5,763 nt of DNA from Sphingomonas sp. UBA1000 (GTDB taxonomy: Bacteria; Pseudomonadota; Alphaproteobacteria; Sphingomonadales; Sphingomonadaceae): NCBI GenBank assembly GCA_002291855.1, contig DBAW01000096.1, positions 1-5,763 on the forward strand, written 5' to 3'. This document shows positions 5,450 through 5,763 of this stretch, piece after piece. Under the pieces are notes generated by a model. The model was given only the letters and a program-made list of their open reading frames with translations, ran no database searches and was not told the DNA's origin. The translations under genes and the position numbers were made by a program. Numbering within the stretch: position 1 is the first letter of the stretch; every line of letters starts with the position of its first letter.

Positions 5450-5763
5450 TCACAGCCAGCCCTTGTCGCGGGCGATGCGGCCCGCTTCGATCCGGCTTGC
5501 GGCGAACAGCTTGGCCGAGGCTTCGGACAGGTAATTACGGACCGTGCCGGGAGACAGATCGAGCTGGCGCGCAATCTCCTTGTTCGACCGGCCTTCCTCG
5601 GCCAGCCGCAGCACGGCGCGCTCGCGTTCGGTCAGCGGGTTTGCGGGCGCATCCCAGGCCAGCTCGGCAAGTTCGGGGGCAATCGCGCGCCCGCCCGCCG
5701 CCACCTTGCGGATCGCGGCAGCAAGTGCGTCGGCCGGCGTATCCTTGAGCAGATAGCCGCGCA
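5450..5763 (-). CDS. NarL/FixJ-family (DesR-like) response regulator, C-terminal part (runs off right edge)
   Basis: C-terminal 103 residues of a two-component response regulator that binds DNA through a LuxR/GerE helix-turn-helix. The fragment begins with the end of the receiver domain, RGYLLKDTPADALAAAIRKV: the Lys region and the last helix. A linker (about 21-42) follows, then the HTH domain: PLTERERAVLRLAEEG (42-57), SNKEIARQLDLS (59-70) and the recognition helix PGTVRNYLSEASAKL (71-85). It closes with ASRIEAGRIARDKGWL, typical of DesR-type regulators, and stops at 5450-5452. The phosphoacceptor Asp and the start lie beyond the right edge. A cognate sensor kinase gene is often immediately upstream, which here would be outside the window. 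The hydrolase gene follows 98 bases downstream on the same strand and may be co-transcribed. Its target genes are unknown. Confidence 0.93.
   Translation of the reverse strand, partial: RGYLLKDTPADALAAAIRKVAAGGRAIAPELAELAWDAPANPLTERERAVLRLAEEGRSNKEIARQLDLSPGTVRNYLSEASAKLFAASRIEAGRIARDKGWL

Overview
The window is strongly GC-rich DNA with GC-rich third codon positions. It holds an exosortase-associated kinase (PrsK), a CYP153-type P450, a probable Tat-exported MsrB, an HspQ and a serine tRNA with encoded CCA. This combination fits an alphaproteobacterium, most likely a sphingomonad. That placement is inferred from gene content and style, not from a search.

Layout, left to right. (1) Positions 1-1340, minus strand: N-terminal two thirds of the histidine kinase PrsK of the XrtA/PEP-CTERM exopolysaccharide system; the catalytic core lies beyond the left edge. 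(2) 1341-1552: divergent intergenic region with a C9-G-C5 tract and a small palindrome. (3) 1553-2806, plus: complete CYP153-family P450 with its usual signature motifs and no redox partner gene nearby. (4) 2807-2900: a long GC-rich stem-loop, then a second hairpin that covers the ribosome binding site of the next gene. (5) 2901-3398, plus: msrB with a probable twin-arginine signal peptide. (6) 3405-3830, minus: hspQ, convergent with msrB and possibly leaderless. (7) 3942-4031, plus: tRNA-Ser(CGA) with a plausible promoter. (8) 4032-4355: an AT-rich stretch and a possible small Cys-containing ORF. (9) 4356-5351, minus: exported or anchored alpha/beta hydrolase with a BAAT C-terminal-type fold. 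(10) 5450-5763, minus: C-terminal part of a NarL/DesR-type response regulator.

The genes do not form one pathway. MsrB and HspQ both belong to protein quality control or stress responses. The P450 points to oxidation of aliphatic substrates. PrsK points to regulation of surface polysaccharide and PEP-CTERM protein sorting. I see no mobile element, CRISPR array or clearly new system. The points most worth checking are the small ORF at 4104-4349, the Asp-to-Glu change in the hydrolase triad, the one-cysteine exported MsrB with its occluded ribosome binding site, the possible leaderless hspQ, and the G-rich tract between the divergent prsK and P450 genes.
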